From Segatella copri (GTDB taxonomy: Bacteria; Bacteroidota; Bacteroidia; Bacteroidales; Bacteroidaceae): DNA of 64,000 bases. The notes below the pieces were generated by a model that saw nothing but the letters and a program-made list of their open reading frames with translations, searched no databases and had not been told where the DNA came from. The stretch is from assembly GCF_019249655.2 (NCBI RefSeq), contig NZ_CP137557.1, positions 2,451,001 through 2,515,000 on the forward strand, read 5' to 3'. Positions 36,089 through 45,555 of this stretch are shown in pieces. A program made the translations under genes and the position numbers. The stretch's first letter is position 1. Each line of letters opens with the position of its first letter.

Positions 36089-37249
36089 ATGGATATTGAA
36101 AAAGTAAGAAGCCGCTTTATCAAGCACTTTGATGGTAAAACAGGTAACATCTATATGTCACCAGGTCGTATTAACCTGATTGGCGAGCACACTGACTATA
36201 ATGGTGGATTCGTATTCCCAGGTGCAGTTGACAAGGGCATTATGGCTGAGATTCGTCCTAACGGAACAGATACAGTTATGCTCTACTCTATCGACTTGAA
36301 GGACCGCGTTGAGTTCAAGGTAAATGACCCAGAGGGTCCTCGCGCTTCATGGGCACGCTACATCTATGGTATCTGCCAGGAAATGAAGGCTTTGGGCGTT
36401 GACGTTAAAGGTTTCAATGCAGCATTCTATGGTGATGTGCCTCTCGGTGCAGGTATGTCTTCTTCTGCTGCTCTTGAAAGCTGCTTCGCTTTCGCTCTGA
36501 ACGACCTCTTCGGTGACAACAAAGTTTCTAAGTGGGATCTCGTTCTCGCTGGTCAGGCTACTGAGCACAAGTACGTAGGTGTAAACTGCGGTATTATGGA
36601 CCAGTTTGCTTCTGTATTCGGTAAGGAAGGCAAGCTGATGCGTCTCGACTGCAACAGCCGTGAGTTTGAGTACTTCCCATTCGACCCACAGGGTTACAAG
36701 CTTTGCTTGGTAAACTCTAAGGTTAAGCACGAGTTGGCAGGTTCTCCATACAACGACCGTCGTAACTCATGCGAGAATGTGGTTAAGCACATTGCTGCCA
36801 AGCACCCAGAGGCTAAGTTCGAGACTCTCCGCGATTGCACATGGGAGCAGCTGGAGGAAGTTCGCACTGAGGTTGGCGAAGAGGATTACAGCCGCGCTCA
36901 CTTCGTATTGGGCGAGAAGGACCGCGTATTGGCAGTCTGCGATGCCCTTGTGAAGGGCGACTACGAGACAGTAGGTCAGAAGATGTACGAGACTCACCAT
37001 GGTTTGAGCAAGGAATATGAGGTAAGCTGCGAGGAACTCGACTTCTTGAACGATGTTGCCAAGGAGAACGGTGTTACTGGTAGCCGTATCATGGGTGGTG
37101 GCTTCGGTGGCTGCACCATCAACTTGGTAAAGGACGACATCTACGACAAGTTTGTTGAGGATGTTACCGCTAAGTTCACAGCTAAGTATGGTCACGCTCC
37201 TGAGATTTACCCAGTGGTTATCTCTGAGGGTTCTCACAAGGTTTGCTAA
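36089..37249 (+). CDS. galK: Galactokinase
   Basis: A 386-residue GHMP kinase making galactose 1-phosphate. The galactokinase signature R-I-N-L-I-G-E-H-T-D-Y-N-G-G lies near residue 27. The phosphate loop is P-L-G-A-G-M-S-S-S-A-A-L-E. The catalytic Asp is in N-C-G-I-M-D-Q-F, and G-S-R-I-M-G-G-G-F-G-G-C is motif 3. Length is standard. It is the last gene of the galactose set and ends in a clear terminator. galT and galE are not in the window. Confidence 0.97.
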   Translation: MDIEKVRSRFIKHFDGKTGNIYMSPGRINLIGEHTDYNGGFVFPGAVDKGIMAEIRPNGTDTVMLYSIDLKDRVEFKVNDPEGPRASWARYIYGICQEMKALGVDVKGFNAAFYGDVPLGAGMSSSAALESCFAFALNDLFGDNKVSKWDLVLAGQATEHKYVGVNCGIMDQFASVFGKEGKLMRLDCNSREFEYFPFDPQGYKLCLVNSKVKHELAGSPYNDRRNSCENVVKHIAAKHPEAKFETLRDCTWEQLEEVRTEVGEEDYSRAHFVLGEKDRVLAVCDALVKGDYETVGQKMYETHHGLSKEYEVSCEELDFLNDVAKENGVTGSRIMGGGFGGCTINLVKDDIYDKFVEDVTAKFTAKYGHAPEIYPVVISEGSHKVC

Positions 37250-37274
37250 TATTCATTATTAATATATATAAAGG

Positions 37275-37309
37275 AACTGCAGTTGACATTTGCCGACTGC
37301 AGTTTTTTT
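37275..37309 (+). terminator. Terminator after galK
   Basis: AACTGCAGT (37275-37283) pairs with ACTGCAGTT (37296-37304) around TGACATTTGCCG. Seven T end the element. Confidence 0.92.
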
Positions 37310-37441
37310 ATGTCCTTTTTTTAACCCAAAAGAATTCCGAAAAAAACATGGAAAATTGAGGTAAATACGCCCGAAATAGGGTAATTATATGCAAATAGTG
37401 TTAAAATCACACTTTAGAATGAAAAAAGTTAGGGAAAACGC

Positions 37442-37471
37442 TTGCTAATTCGAAATAAAATTGTAATTTTA
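37442..37471 (+). promoter_or_regulatory. Putative promoter of the mutarotase lipoprotein / arabinose genes
   Basis: TTG (37442-37444), a 19-bp spacer, and TAATTTTA (37464-37471), which has A where the consensus has the final G. The leader is about 35 nt. Confidence 0.45.
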
Positions 37472-37508
37472 CACCCAAAATTAATAAACGATATAAAACA
37501 ACCTAAAA

Positions 37509-38696
37509 ATGAGTAACGCAAAGAACCTCTTTATGGGAGTTGGTTTCGCGGCAATCGCTACCCTCTCAGCTTGTTCTTCAAGCAGCAATGCTAGTCTTAC
37601 ACAGTCAGGCTTGAATCCAGCAGACTTCGATTCTACTGTTTTGGGCAAGAAGACTGAGTTAGTAACCCTCAAGAATGCCAGTGGCATGGAAGTGTGCCTC
37701 ACCAACTATGGTGGCCGTGTAGTTTCCATATCAGTTCCTGACAAGGATGGCAAACCTACAGATGTAGTATTGGGTTATGATAACATCCATCAGTATGCAG
37801 ATACGCTCAACTCTCCATCTGATTACGGATCTTCAGTAGGTCGTTACGCCAACCGTATCAAGGATTCAAAGTTGACTATTGCTGGCAAGACTTACAATCT
37901 GAAGCCAAACGATAATGGCAACTGCCTCCATGGCGGTGGTGCTACCGGTTGGTTGAATCAGGTTTATGATATTACAGAGAAGAATGATTCTTCTGTAACC
38001 TTCACTATCCAGGCAAAGGATGGCGAGAATGGTTTCCCTGGTAATGTGACAGCTACTGCTAAATATACAGTGAAGAGTGATAATACACTCGATATCGAAT
38101 TTGGTGCAACAACAGATAAGGAAACTGTTGTCAACATGACCAACCATAGCTACTTCAATCTTAATGGCGATCCTTCTAAGGAAGGTTTCGACCAGGTGAT
38201 GTACATCAATGCAGATAAGTTCACACCAGCTGATAGCCTGTACATTCCAACAGGTGAAATCAAGAGCGTAGAGGGAACTCCAATGGATTTCCGCACTCCT
38301 ACAGAGATTGGCAAGAAGGTGGATTACAGCTTCGACCAGATCAAGAACGCTACTGGTTACGACCACAACTGGTGTCTGAATACATATAAGGATGGCAAGG
38401 GCGATGACAAGACAGTATGCGCTAGCCTCTATTCTCCAAAGAGCGGCATCCTGCTCGAGGTATTCACCAACGAGCCAGGTATTCAGGTTTACACTGGTAA
38501 CTTCCAGGGCACAGGCATTGCCTGCAAGCATGGCATCAAGTATCCAAAGCACGTAAGCGTATGCTTCGAGAGCCAGAAGTATCCTGATTCTCCAACCAAG
38601 ATTGCCCAGGGCGTAAAGGGCTGGACAGATGCAACTTTGAAGCCTGGAGAGAAGTATTACTCTCACCTCGCTTACAAGTTTAGCGTTAAGAAGTAA
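37509..38696 (+). CDS. Aldose 1-epimerase lipoprotein (extracytoplasmic mutarotase)
   Basis: A 395-residue mutarotase with a lipoprotein signal: a hydrophobic stretch, then L-S-A-C at about 19-22 followed by four Ser, so it is lipid-anchored. Family motifs are R-Y-A-N-R-I, N-C-L-H-G-G, the catalytic His in M-T-N-H-S-Y-F-N-L, G-Y-D-H-N-W, and the catalytic Glu in C-F-E-S-Q-K-Y-P-D-S-P. It would equilibrate sugar anomers before uptake. The sodium/sugar symporter starts 63 bp later, so the two probably act together in arabinose or galactose import. Confidence 0.9.
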   Translation: MSNAKNLFMGVGFAAIATLSACSSSSNASLTQSGLNPADFDSTVLGKKTELVTLKNASGMEVCLTNYGGRVVSISVPDKDGKPTDVVLGYDNIHQYADTLNSPSDYGSSVGRYANRIKDSKLTIAGKTYNLKPNDNGNCLHGGGATGWLNQVYDITEKNDSSVTFTIQAKDGENGFPGNVTATAKYTVKSDNTLDIEFGATTDKETVVNMTNHSYFNLNGDPSKEGFDQVMYINADKFTPADSLYIPTGEIKSVEGTPMDFRTPTEIGKKVDYSFDQIKNATGYDHNWCLNTYKDGKGDDKTVCASLYSPKSGILLEVFTNEPGIQVYTGNFQGTGIACKHGIKYPKHVSVCFESQKYPDSPTKIAQGVKGWTDATLKPGEKYYSHLAYKFSVKK

Positions 38697-38759
38697 GGAA
38701 GGCATCCAATAAAAGAAAGAATAAACAAATAATAAATAAAAAACAATCTTATAGTAATT

Positions 38760-40484
38760 ATGAATTGGAATTCAACAGAATTCGTATGGCTTGATTGGAC
38801 AGTGCTCGCCATTGGTGTAATCGGTGTAATCTGGGCTGTCTGGCATGCGATCGTGAAAGACAGAAAGGCTCAGAAGGGCGAAGACTCTTCTGCTTACCTC
38901 TTCGGTAAGGGCGAGCCATGGTATGTAATCGGTATGGCTATCTTCGCAGCCAACATCGGTTCAGAGCACCTCGTGGGTCTTGCTGGTACTGGCGCCAAGA
39001 GCGGTGTAGGTATGGCTCACTGGGAGATGCAGGGTTGGATGATCCTCATCCTCGGTTGGTTGTTCGTACCATTCTATCAGTTGCTCATTAACAAGATGGG
39101 TAAGATCATCACCATGCCAGACTTCCTGAAGTTCCGCTACACTCAGCGCACAGGTTCATGGCTCTCTATCATCACACTCGTAGCTTACATCCTCACCAAG
39201 GTGAGCGTTACTGCTCTTACAGGTGGAATTTTCTTCGAGTATCTCTGGGGCTTGAACTTCTGGGTAGGTGCCATCGGTTTGATCATCCTCACCACCATCT
39301 TCACCGTATTCGGCGGTATGAAGGGTGTAATGACCTTGTCAACCATCCAGACACCTATCCTCGTCATCGGTTCATTCCTCGTGCTCTTCCTCGGTCTCTC
39401 TACCCTCGGTGGTGGCAGCATCTCTGCAGGTTGGGCTGATATGATGGACTACTGCGGCAAGTTGAACAACGGCTATGGTACAACCCACATGTTCCACTGG
39501 GAGGCAGGTGACTCTATGTATCAGGAGTATCCTGGTTTCGTAGTATTCATTGGTGCAACCATCATCGGTTTCTGGTACTGGTGTACTGACCAACACATCG
39601 TTCAGCGTGTACTCGGTCAGGTTCCTGGCGAGAGCAACGTAGAGGTAATGAAGCGTGCTCGCCGCGGTACTATTGCAGCCGGTTTCTTCAAGGTTCTCCC
39701 TTGCTTCATGTTCCTCATTCCAGGTATGATTGCAGCAGCCTTGGCTCAGAAGGGCGCAATTCAGATGAACGAGACTGACGCTGCCTTCGCCATCATGGTA
39801 AAGACCGTACTTCCTGCTGGTATCAAGGGAATCGTAACCATCGGTTTCATCTGCGCACTCGTTGCTTCATTGGCAGCATTCTTCAACAGCTGTGCTACCC
39901 TCTTCACCGAGGACTTCTACAAGCCATTGAAGAAAGGTATGTCTGAGGCTCACTACGTACTCGTAGGCCGTATAGCTACAGTGGTAGTTGTTATCCTCGG
40001 TTTCGCATGGTTGCCAATCATGATGAAGATGGATACATTATATAACTATCTCCAGGGAATCCAGTCACTTCTGGCTCCAGCCATGGTAGCCGTATTCGCA
40101 ATGGGTATCTTCTTCAAGAAGATTACTCCAAAGGCAGGTGAATACACCATGATTACTGGTTTCCTCATCGGTATGCTCCGCCTCGTTACCAACGTCATCA
40201 CAGATACAGGTAAGGCAACAATGGATGGTGCTTTCTGGGATTACACCGCATGGTTCTGGCAGACCAACTGGCTCGTATTCGAGTGCTGGTTGCTCGTCTT
40301 CCTCATTATCTTCATGGTAGTAGTGAGCTGCTTCACACCAGCTCCAAGCAAGGAGCAGGTAGAGGCAATCACCTTCACATCAGACTTCAAGAAGTCTATC
40401 CGTGAGAGCTGGGGTGCTTTCGATATCATTGGTACACTCGTAGTAATCGGTCTCTGCGCTGCATTCTACGCATACTTCTGGTAA
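38760..40484 (+). CDS. Sodium/sugar symporter (SSS/SGLT family)
   Basis: A 574-residue inner-membrane transporter with about 14 helices. It carries the SGLT features A-N-I-G-S-E-H-L-V-G-L-A-G-T-G-A-K-S-G near residue 60 and the W-Y-W-C-T-D-Q-H-I-V-Q-R signature near 280, as in the vSGLT galactose carrier. It is followed by araR and araDAB, so L-arabinose is the likely main substrate; an SSS carrier occupies the same place in the Bacteroides thetaiotaomicron arabinose cluster. Galactose cannot be excluded, given the SGLT similarity and the galactose genes upstream. Confidence 0.9.
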   Translation: MNWNSTEFVWLDWTVLAIGVIGVIWAVWHAIVKDRKAQKGEDSSAYLFGKGEPWYVIGMAIFAANIGSEHLVGLAGTGAKSGVGMAHWEMQGWMILILGWLFVPFYQLLINKMGKIITMPDFLKFRYTQRTGSWLSIITLVAYILTKVSVTALTGGIFFEYLWGLNFWVGAIGLIILTTIFTVFGGMKGVMTLSTIQTPILVIGSFLVLFLGLSTLGGGSISAGWADMMDYCGKLNNGYGTTHMFHWEAGDSMYQEYPGFVVFIGATIIGFWYWCTDQHIVQRVLGQVPGESNVEVMKRARRGTIAAGFFKVLPCFMFLIPGMIAAALAQKGAIQMNETDAAFAIMVKTVLPAGIKGIVTIGFICALVASLAAFFNSCATLFTEDFYKPLKKGMSEAHYVLVGRIATVVVVILGFAWLPIMMKMDTLYNYLQGIQSLLAPAMVAVFAMGIFFKKITPKAGEYTMITGFLIGMLRLVTNVITDTGKATMDGAFWDYTAWFWQTNWLVFECWLLVFLIIFMVVVSCFTPAPSKEQVEAITFTSDFKKSIRESWGAFDIIGTLVVIGLCAAFYAYFW

Positions 40485-40745
40485 AACATAAAACAAAGTT
40501 TGGAGTTAGAAGTTAGGAGTTAGGATTTTCCTTTAGTGTAATCTACAAATATAATGCAATCTGCATATATTGAATCATGTAATCAACATGTGGATTTGCC
40601 TATATCCAACCATCCTTTCTTCTGCTTCTGGCTCCCAGCTTTCTTCCAACAAGATGCAAAGCTTCCGAAAGGGAGCAACCTAAGGAAACAGTATTATAAA
40701 CAATAAATCAATTCTTAGAATCTTAACATTCAAATCAACACAACC
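40485..40745. promoter_or_regulatory. Intergenic region before araR, possible operator
   Basis: 261 bp with no gene. It starts with short repeats (GGAGTTAGAAGTTAGGAGTTAG). The palindrome CATGT AATCA ACATG (40576-40590) is the best operator candidate for AraR, though I cannot compare it with a known AraR site. No clear TAnnTTTG box was found. Confidence 0.35.
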
Positions 40746-41426
40746 ATGACACAGTTTTATAACGAATACTCCAAGGTTTTGGTATCCGTGGATTGTATCA
40801 TCTTCGGATTCAACGGCAGTAGCCTTCAGGTACTGATAGGCAAACGAAAGATGGATCCAGGACGTGGCGAATGGTCACTCTATGGTGGCTTCGTTGGCGC
40901 AAAGGAAAACCTCGAAGATGCAGCCAACCGAGTTATCTACGAACTTACAGGAATGCGAAACCTCTATATCAGACAGGTGGGAGCATTTGGCCGCATTGAC
41001 CGTGACCCGGGAGAACGAGTTATCTCAATCGCCTACTGTGCCCTCATCAATGTAGTAGACTACGATGATAGTCTCCGCATCGAACATGGATTGGAATGGG
41101 TAAGTCTGAACGAACTTCCAGAACTCTATTCCGACCACAGAACCATGATTCACGATGCCATCTGTCAGATTCGCCGTCGCATCAATCATGAACCGCTGAG
41201 TTTCAAACTCCTCCCCGACCTCTTCACGCTGACACAGCTTCAGCACGTGTTCGAGGCTGTACTTGGAGAAGATATTGATAAGCGCAACTTCCGCAAACGC
41301 GTGAAGGAAATCGACTTCATCGAGAAGACAGAACTGATTGACAAAGTCAATTCGAAACGAGGTGCCGCCCTCTATCGCTTCAACAAAAAGGCCTATGAGG
41401 AAGACCCATCGTTCAACTTGAAATAG
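40746..41426 (+). CDS. araR: Nudix-domain transcriptional regulator AraR (NrtR-like)
   Basis: A 226-residue regulator with an N-terminal Nudix-like sensor (about 10-145) and a C-terminal winged helix (about 150-220). The Nudix box region ([23 protein letters not shown]) lacks the R-E-x2-E-E catalytic core, so it should bind ligand without hydrolysis. This is the architecture of the Bacteroides L-arabinose repressor AraR, and it lies in the same gene context (sodium/sugar symporter before, araD after). The start is the ATG at 40746; araD starts 26 bp after the stop. Confidence 0.88.
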   Translation: MTQFYNEYSKVLVSVDCIIFGFNGSSLQVLIGKRKMDPGRGEWSLYGGFVGAKENLEDAANRVIYELTGMRNLYIRQVGAFGRIDRDPGERVISIAYCALINVVDYDDSLRIEHGLEWVSLNELPELYSDHRTMIHDAICQIRRRINHEPLSFKLLPDLFTLTQLQHVFEAVLGEDIDKRNFRKRVKEIDFIEKTELIDKVNSKRGAALYRFNKKAYEEDPSFNLK

Positions 41427-41452
41427 AATATTCAACTCAAACTATATATATT

Positions 41453-42151
41453 ATGTTAGAAGAATTAAAAGAAAAAGTGTTCAAGGCAAATCTTGACCTC
41501 GTAAAGCACAACCTCGTGCTCTTTACATGGGGAAACGTGAGTGGCATCGACCGCGAAAAAGGTCTTGTTGTCATCAAGCCATCAGGCGTTGACTATGACA
41601 CCATGAAGGCTAGCGACATGGTGGTAGTTGACTTGGAAACCGGCAAGGTGGTTGAAGGCGACTTGAATCCATCTTCAGATACTCCAACCCACCTGGTGCT
41701 CTACCGTGCATTCCCTGAGCTGGGCGGTGTGGTTCATACTCACTCTACTTATGCCACAGCATGGGCTCAGGCAGGTATGGACATCCCTAACATCGGTACA
41801 ACTCATGCAGATTATTTCCACGATTGCATCCCTTGCACTGATGCAATGACAGAGGATATGATGGCTGAGTATGAATACAATACAGGTGTGGTAATCGTTG
41901 ATCGCTTCAAGAAGGACAACATCAACCCGGTTCATACACCAGGCGTATTGGTCAAGAACCACGGTCCTTTCACATGGGGTAAGGATGCCGACCAGGCTGT
42001 TTACCACGCAGTGGTAGCTGAGCAGGTGGCTAAGATGGCGTTCATCTCTTTCAGCGTGAATCCAAACACCACCATGAACCCACTGCTCGTAGAGAAGCAC
42101 TTCAACCGCAAGCACGGTCCTAACGCTTACTACGGACAGAAGAAGAAGTAA
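41453..42151 (+). CDS. araD: L-ribulose-5-phosphate 4-epimerase
   Basis: A 232-residue class II aldolase-like zinc enzyme that converts L-ribulose 5-phosphate to D-xylulose 5-phosphate. Key motifs are L-F-T-W-G-N-V-S-G, the metal-binding V-H-T-H-S-T-Y-A, the T-H-A-D-Y-F-H loop, and [12 protein letters not shown] with the third His. Length matches AraD (231 in E. coli). It lies between araR and araA. Confidence 0.97.
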   Translation: MLEELKEKVFKANLDLVKHNLVLFTWGNVSGIDREKGLVVIKPSGVDYDTMKASDMVVVDLETGKVVEGDLNPSSDTPTHLVLYRAFPELGGVVHTHSTYATAWAQAGMDIPNIGTTHADYFHDCIPCTDAMTEDMMAEYEYNTGVVIVDRFKKDNINPVHTPGVLVKNHGPFTWGKDADQAVYHAVVAEQVAKMAFISFSVNPNTTMNPLLVEKHFNRKHGPNAYYGQKKK

Positions 42152-42223
42152 TATTTAAAATAGCATTAAGCAATTTTTGAAATAACATTAACAATAACAA
42201 CATTTAAAAAACAACAAACAATC

Positions 42224-43765
42224 ATGATTAAGGCATTTGAGAATTTAGAAGTATGGTTTGTAACTGGTGCACAGCTTCTTTACGGAGGCGAGACAGTTAA
42301 GATAGTAGATGGTCACTCTAAGGATATGGTAGATGGTCTGAACAACAGTGGCATCATCCCAATCAAGGTGGTTTACAAGGGCACAGCAAACTCTTCTGCA
42401 GAGGTAGAGGCTGTGATGAAGGCTGCCAACAACGACGCTAAGTGCGTGGGTATCATCACATGGATGCACACTTTCTCACCAGCTAAGATGTGGATCAAGG
42501 GCTTGCAGGCACTCGAGAAGCCTCTCCTCCACTTCCATACACAGTATAACGCAGAACTCCCTTGGGATTCTATCGACATGGACTTCATGAACCTCAACCA
42601 GTCTGCTCACGGCGACATCGAGTTCGGCCATATCTGCACTCGTATGCGCATCCCTAGAAAGGTAGTTGTAGGCTACTGGAATAGCGAAGAGGCTCAGAAG
42701 CAGATTGCTACTTGGGCTCGCGTAGCTGCCGGTGTAGCTGATGCTCACAACGTACGCTGCCTGATGTTCGGTATGAACATGAACAACGTAGCCGTAACAG
42801 ATGGCGACCGCGTAGAGTTTGAGCAGCGCATGGGTTACCACGTAGATTACTACCCAGTATCTTCACTCATGGAGTACTTCAAGAAGGTAACTGATGCTGA
42901 GGCAGATGCACTCGTTGAGGAGTACAAGAAGGAATACACCATCAAGATCGATGAGTCTGGCGAGGAAGTATATTGGGAGAAGGTAAAGAACGCAGCTAAG
43001 GCTGAGATTGCTCTCCGTCGCGTATTGAAGGATGAGAACGCAGTAGCATTCACAACAAACTTCGATGACCTCGGTGATGCAGACATCGACGATCCAAACT
43101 TCTGCGGTTTCGACCAGATTCCTGGTTTGGCTTCACAGCGCCTGATGGCAGAGGGTTACGGTTTCGGTGCAGAGGGTGACTGGAAGACAGCTTGCCTCTA
43201 TCGCACACTCTGGGTAATGAACCAGGGCTTGGAGAAGGGTTGCTCATTCCTCGAGGACTACACACTCAACTTCGCTGAGGACCGCACGTCTAGCCTCCAG
43301 AGCCACATGCTCGAGGTTTGCCCATTGATTGCAACAGACAAGCCAAAACTCGAGGTTCACTTCCTCGGCATCGGTATCCGCAAGCAGCAGACAGCTCGTC
43401 TCGTATTCACATCTAAGACCGGTAAGGGTGTAAAGGCAACAGTAGTTGACCTCGGCAACCGCTTCCGTCTCATCGCAAGTGAGGTAGAGTGCATCGAGCC
43501 AAAGGCAATGCCTAAGCTCCCTGTAGCTTCAGCTCTCTGGGTTCCACAGCCAACATTCGAGATTGGTGCAGGTGCTTGGATCCTCGCTGGTGGTACACAC
43601 CACAGTGCATTCTCTTACGATATCACTGCTGAGTACTGGGAGGACTTCTGCGAGATTCTGGGTATTGAGTTCGTTAACATCGACAAGAACACAACTATCA
43701 GCAGCTTCAAGCAGCAGCTCCGCAACAACGAGATTTATTACATGCTCAACAAGGCATTGCGATAA
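42224..43765 (+). CDS. araA: L-arabinose isomerase
   Basis: A 513-residue enzyme turning L-arabinose into L-ribulose, with a Mn-type metal site. The protein starts F-E-N-L-E-V-W-F-V-T-G-A-Q-L-L-Y-G. The middle has the N-Q-S-A-H-G-D-I-E-F-G region. Metal ligands fit Q-R-L-M-A-E-G-Y-G-F-G-A-E-G-D-W-K-T and the C-terminal G-G-T-H-H. Length is near the E. coli enzyme (500). It is 72 bp after araD. A hairpin follows between araA and the kinase gene. Confidence 0.97.
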   Translation: MIKAFENLEVWFVTGAQLLYGGETVKIVDGHSKDMVDGLNNSGIIPIKVVYKGTANSSAEVEAVMKAANNDAKCVGIITWMHTFSPAKMWIKGLQALEKPLLHFHTQYNAELPWDSIDMDFMNLNQSAHGDIEFGHICTRMRIPRKVVVGYWNSEEAQKQIATWARVAAGVADAHNVRCLMFGMNMNNVAVTDGDRVEFEQRMGYHVDYYPVSSLMEYFKKVTDAEADALVEEYKKEYTIKIDESGEEVYWEKVKNAAKAEIALRRVLKDENAVAFTTNFDDLGDADIDDPNFCGFDQIPGLASQRLMAEGYGFGAEGDWKTACLYRTLWVMNQGLEKGCSFLEDYTLNFAEDRTSSLQSHMLEVCPLIATDKPKLEVHFLGIGIRKQQTARLVFTSKTGKGVKATVVDLGNRFRLIASEVECIEPKAMPKLPVASALWVPQPTFEIGAGAWILAGGTHHSAFSYDITAEYWEDFCEILGIEFVNIDKNTTISSFKQQLRNNEIYYMLNKALR

Positions 43766-43777
43766 TTAAAGTAAAGA

Positions 43778-43834
43778 GTGAAGAACAAAAGGAAAAGAGA
43801 GTTGAAATTCAACACTTTACCCTTTGTTCTTTAC
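43778..43834 (+). other. Long hairpin between araA and the kinase gene
   Basis: GTGAAGAACAAAAGG (43778-43792) pairs with CCCTTTGTTCTTTAC (43820-43834) with two mismatches, and an inner GTTGAAATTCAAC stem sits at 43801-43813. There is no T-run. It lies in the leader just before the kinase ATG at 43853. Confidence 0.65.
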
Positions 43835-43852
43835 ATTAAACATTTAAAAGAA

Positions 43853-45445
43853 ATGAGCGCAAAAACTATTATAGAATCAGGTAAGGCCATTCTCGGTATC
43901 GAGTTTGGTTCTACCCGAATCAAGGCTGTCTTGATTGACACCGACAACAACCCTATCGCACAGGGTAGCTTTGAGTGGGAAAACCAGCTGGTTGATGGTT
44001 TGTGGACCTACAGCATCGACACCATTTGGAAAGGACTGCAGGATTGCTACGCCGACCTGCGCAAGAACGTGAAGGCTGAGTACGACTGCGAAATCAAGCA
44101 GTTGGCTGCCATCGGTATCTCTGCGATGATGCACGGTTACATGGCTTTCGGCAAGGATGAGAACATTCTCGTTCCTTTCCGCACCTGGCGTAACACCAAC
44201 ACAGCCCAGGCTGCAGCCGAGCTTTCAGAGCTCTTCCACTTCAACATCCCATTGCGTTGGAGCATCTCTCACGTTTATCAGGCTATCCTGAACGGTGAGG
44301 AGCACATCAACAAGATTGACTTCCTCACCACTCTCGCCGGTTACATCCACTGGCAGCTCACAGGCAAGAAGGTTTTGGGCGTAGGCGATGCATCTGGTAT
44401 GCTCCCTATCGATTCCAACACCAACAACTACGATGCAGAGATGGTAGCTAAGTTCGATAAGCTCATCGAGCCTAAGAACTTGGGCTGGAAGATTCTCGAC
44501 ATTCTCCCTGAGGTATTGAACGCAGGCGAAGATGCTGGCGTATTGACCGAGGAAGGTGCCAAGAAACTCGACCCATCAGGCACACTCCAGGCTGGTACAC
44601 CTCTCTGTCCTCCAGAGGGTGATGCAGGTACAGGTATGGTAGCTACCAACGCTGTTCGTCAGCGCACTGGTAACGTAAGTGCAGGTACTTCTTCTTTCTC
44701 TATGATTGTATTGGAGAAAGCCTTGAGCAAACCTTACGAAGTAATTGATATGGTGACAACTCCAGACGGTAGTCCTGTAGCCATGGTTCACTGCAACAAC
44801 TGTACTTCCGACCTCAATGCATGGGTAGGTTTGTTCAAGCAATATCAGGAGTTGCTCGGTGTTCCAGTAGATATGAACGAGGTATTCGGCAAGCTCTACA
44901 ACCACGCTCTTGAGGGCGATGCAGATTGCGGCGGCTTGATTGCTTACAACTATATTTCTGGTGAGCCTGTAACAGGTTTGGCTGAAGGTCGCCCTATGTT
45001 CGTTCGTTCAGCCAACGACCACTTCAACCTCGCCAACTTCATGCGTGCCAACCTCTACGCTTCAGTAGCTGTATTGAAGATTGGTAACGATGTATTGTTC
45101 AAGGACGAGAAGGTGCAGGTAGATCGCATCACAGGTCATGGCGGTTTGTTCAAGACCAAGGGTGTAGGTCAGCGCATCCTCGCTGCAGCCATCAACTCCC
45201 CTATCTCAGTGATGGAGACAGCAGGCGAAGGTGGTGCATGGGGTATCGCCCTGCTCGCAGGTTATCTCGTAAACAATGCTGAGAAACTGAGCCTGGCTGA
45301 TTACCTCGACAAAAAGGTGTTCGCAGGCAATACTGGTGTAGAAATTGCACCTACAGCAGAAGACGTTGCAGGTTTCGATAAGTACATCGAAACTTATAAG
45401 GCAGGCTTGGCCATTGAACAGGCAGCCGTAGCAAACAAAAAATAA
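43853..45445 (+). CDS. araB: FGGY-family kinase, probably L-ribulokinase
   Basis: A 530-residue carbohydrate kinase. The N-terminal phosphate loop is [18 protein letters not shown] second nucleotide element is G-T-S-S-F-S-M-I-V, and G-G-L-F-K-T-K-G is late in the protein. The frame is open upstream to a GTG at 43778, but that extension (M-K-N-K-R-K-R...) is encoded by a hairpin and is not FGGY-like, so ATG 43853 (M-S-A-K-T-I-I-E) is chosen. It does not look like the E. coli AraB subtype; in Bacteroidetes this FGGY protein takes the AraB place between araA and the rest. Xylulokinase is the alternative. Confidence 0.82.
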   Translation: MSAKTIIESGKAILGIEFGSTRIKAVLIDTDNNPIAQGSFEWENQLVDGLWTYSIDTIWKGLQDCYADLRKNVKAEYDCEIKQLAAIGISAMMHGYMAFGKDENILVPFRTWRNTNTAQAAAELSELFHFNIPLRWSISHVYQAILNGEEHINKIDFLTTLAGYIHWQLTGKKVLGVGDASGMLPIDSNTNNYDAEMVAKFDKLIEPKNLGWKILDILPEVLNAGEDAGVLTEEGAKKLDPSGTLQAGTPLCPPEGDAGTGMVATNAVRQRTGNVSAGTSSFSMIVLEKALSKPYEVIDMVTTPDGSPVAMVHCNNCTSDLNAWVGLFKQYQELLGVPVDMNEVFGKLYNHALEGDADCGGLIAYNYISGEPVTGLAEGRPMFVRSANDHFNLANFMRANLYASVAVLKIGNDVLFKDEKVQVDRITGHGGLFKTKGVGQRILAAAINSPISVMETAGEGGAWGIALLAGYLVNNAEKLSLADYLDKKVFAGNTGVEIAPTAEDVAGFDKYIETYKAGLAIEQAAVANKK

Positions 45446-45460
45446 TCTAATAAAAATAAG

Positions 45461-45494
45461 TATGTTTGTGGGGGAATTTTCCCTCACAAACGTA
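45461..45494 (+). terminator. Strong stem-loop after the kinase gene
   Basis: GTTTGTGGGGGAA (45464-45476) pairs with TTCCCTCACAAAC (45479-45491) with one mismatch and a very short loop. It is followed by GTATTATAA instead of a T-run, so termination would be weak. Confidence 0.6.
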
Positions 45495-45555
45495 TTATAA
45501 ATAAAATATATCAATTCAACCCTTTTATAAACAAAGACAAAAACTTACATAAGAC

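Noticed and set aside
43050..43265. Minus-strand small frame inside araA
   Set aside because: It is entirely inside a well-supported gene and low in information; a shadow.
43778..43852. GTG start for the FGGY kinase
   Set aside because: The added 25 residues are basic, unlike FGGY N-termini, and are encoded by a hairpin. ATG 43853 gives a normal N-terminus.
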